The notes under the pieces: model-generated
Told to the model about the DNA's origin: nothing
Seen by the model: only the letters and a program-made list of their open reading frames with translations
Database searches by the model: none
Translations under genes and position numbers: made by a program
Shown: piece after piece, positions 54,003 through 54,599 of the stretch
Layout of the letters: every line of letters starts with the position of its first letter
How positions within the stretch are numbered: the first letter of the stretch is position 1
Assembly (NCBI GenBank): GCA_020831775.1
Contig: JAFIFZ010000062.1
Coordinates: 1-54,599 of the forward strand
Reading direction: 5' to 3'
Length of the DNA: 54,599 bases
Source: Phycisphaerales bacterium
GTDB lineage: Bacteria > Planctomycetota > Phycisphaerae > Phycisphaerales > UBA1924

Positions 54003-54425
54003 ATGAGCGACACCATCTTCACCAAGATCATCAAGGGCGAACTCCCGGCGCACCGGGTCTATCAGGACGACCGGGTGCTCGCCTTCATGGACATCAACCC
54101 CCTCGCCGAGGGGCATGTGCTGGTGATCCCCAAGGAGCCTGGCGCCTCGCTGGCGGACCTGTCGGATGATTCGGCCGCGGCGATCGGCCGGGTCCTGCCC
54201 CGCATCTGCCGCGCGATCCGCAAGGCGACGGGGTGCACGGACTTCAATGTCCTGCTCAACGACGGGGAGTCGGCCGGCCAGGCGGTGATGCATGTGCACT
54301 TCCACATCATCCCGCGATACGCCGACAAGGGCGAGGGCGCGGGTTTGACCAAGAGCTGGAAGCCGACCAAGCCCGACAGCGAGGCCCTCGCCGAGCTGGG
54401 CCGCAAAATCGCCAGACAGCTCTGA
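54003..54425 (+). CDS. HIT family nucleotide hydrolase (Hint-type)
   Basis: A 140-residue histidine-triad protein that splits nucleoside phosphoramidates, for example AMP-lysine. The triad is His97, His99 and His101 in QAVMHVHFHIIPR. The strand FMDINPLAEGHVLVIPKEP and the helix FNVLLNDGESAGQAV are the family's other hallmarks. The C-terminal extension (LTKSWKPTKPDSEALAELGR) is common in bacterial members. The ATG at 54003 begins SDTIFTKIIKGELPA, the family start. Likely cytoplasmic and housekeeping. Confidence 0.94.
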   Translation: MSDTIFTKIIKGELPAHRVYQDDRVLAFMDINPLAEGHVLVIPKEPGASLADLSDDSAAAIGRVLPRICRAIRKATGCTDFNVLLNDGESAGQAVMHVHFHIIPRYADKGEGAGLTKSWKPTKPDSEALAELGRKIARQL

Positions 54426-54459
54426 GAGAGACCTCCCACCAATGACGCCCGCGCCCTTG

Positions 54460-54492
54460 ACGCCGATCTCTGAGCGAAGCGAAGAGTCGGGT
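54460..54492 (+). repeat. Third copy of dispersed repeat family A
   Basis: Bases 54460-54492 match the arm at 5614-5646 at 32 of 33 positions (one c to a change). Here only one arm is present, right after the HIT gene, in a tail-to-tail position with a possible minus-strand gene. The bases just before it (aatgacgcccgcgccctt) also resemble those before the 5614 arm. Confidence 0.8.
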
Positions 54493-54496
54493 TGAT

Positions 54497-54599
54497 TCAG
54501 TCGCTGACATCGAGGTTGCAGCCCAGCGGATCGTCGGCATGACGCTCGTGTCGGTCTGTGCTTATTCTGCGCGCGCGGCAAAGACCCGAGGGTTGGGGT
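54497..54599 (-). CDS. Possible C-terminus of a gene cut by the window edge
   Basis: On the minus strand an open frame enters at the window edge and ends at a TGA (54497-54499), giving about 33 codons that finish ADDPLGCNLDVSD. The ending reads like a natural protein C-terminus, and its stop lies just beside the repeat that often marks gene ends here. No family can be named from so little. It could be chance. Confidence 0.25.
   Translation of the reverse strand, partial: PQPSGLCRARRISTDRHERHADDPLGCNLDVSD

Overview
The window is a high-GC bacterial chromosome segment. It looks like Planctomycetota, most likely class Phycisphaerae. That placement is an inference from family resemblance. The supporting signs are membrane proteins headed by a CxxCGYNLR zinc ribbon, an anti-sigma-like protein ending in the H-X9-DG motif of planctomycete pseudopilin-like proteins, several paired ECF sigma/anti-sigma genes, a long L35 protein, an inserted MiaB and a very long FliD. 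Genes are packed tightly, and many neighbours share 1 to 4 bases (ATGA, GTGA or TGATG junctions). I saw no tRNA, rRNA, CRISPR array, transposase or integrase.

Layout. Bases 1-236 are a fold-back palindrome with a poly-G centre, probably an assembly or library artefact at a contig end. Next come an M16 zinc protease, smpB, a membrane histidine kinase, miaB and an S10-type serine carboxypeptidase (0.2-7.2 kb). A photorepair group follows: a class III-like sirtuin lacking zinc cysteines, an Fe-S (6-4)-type photolyase and a class I CPD photolyase (7.3-11.3 kb). After these lie rplT and rpmI, then two divergent ECF sigma modules (12.3-16.4 kb) and an EMAP/MetRS-C tRNA-binding domain protein.

The most striking region is 16.9-27.2 kb, an eight-gene minus-strand operon whose junctions all overlap. 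In transcription order it encodes a membrane-anchored von Willebrand A protein, a secreted protein, ExbB/TolQ, two ExbD/TolR proteins, a secreted helical-repeat protein, a large single-span protein with a degenerate J-like N-terminus and a secreted CxxC/CxxC protein. It looks like an ion-driven envelope machine in which the vWA and repeat proteins take the place of TonB or TolA. I recognise no named system with this layout, and it is my main candidate for an undescribed one.

The second half is mostly housekeeping with some accessory genes: pyrH and frr; an ACR3 arsenite permease coupled to a CC-motif protein; sppA; a zinicin-like metallopeptidase coupled to a zinc-ribbon membrane protein; an orphan moxR with a CDGSH protein; two membrane proteins; fliD-fliS behind a good sigma-54 promoter match; holB; sthA; and a low-GC coiled-coil orphan gene. 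After that come alaS joined to the Fo plus delta half of the ATP synthase operon (atpZ, atpI-like, atpB, atpE, atpF, atpH) without the F1 genes, then pgk, mutL and a HIT protein. Two small dispersed repeat families sit in the gaps between genes.
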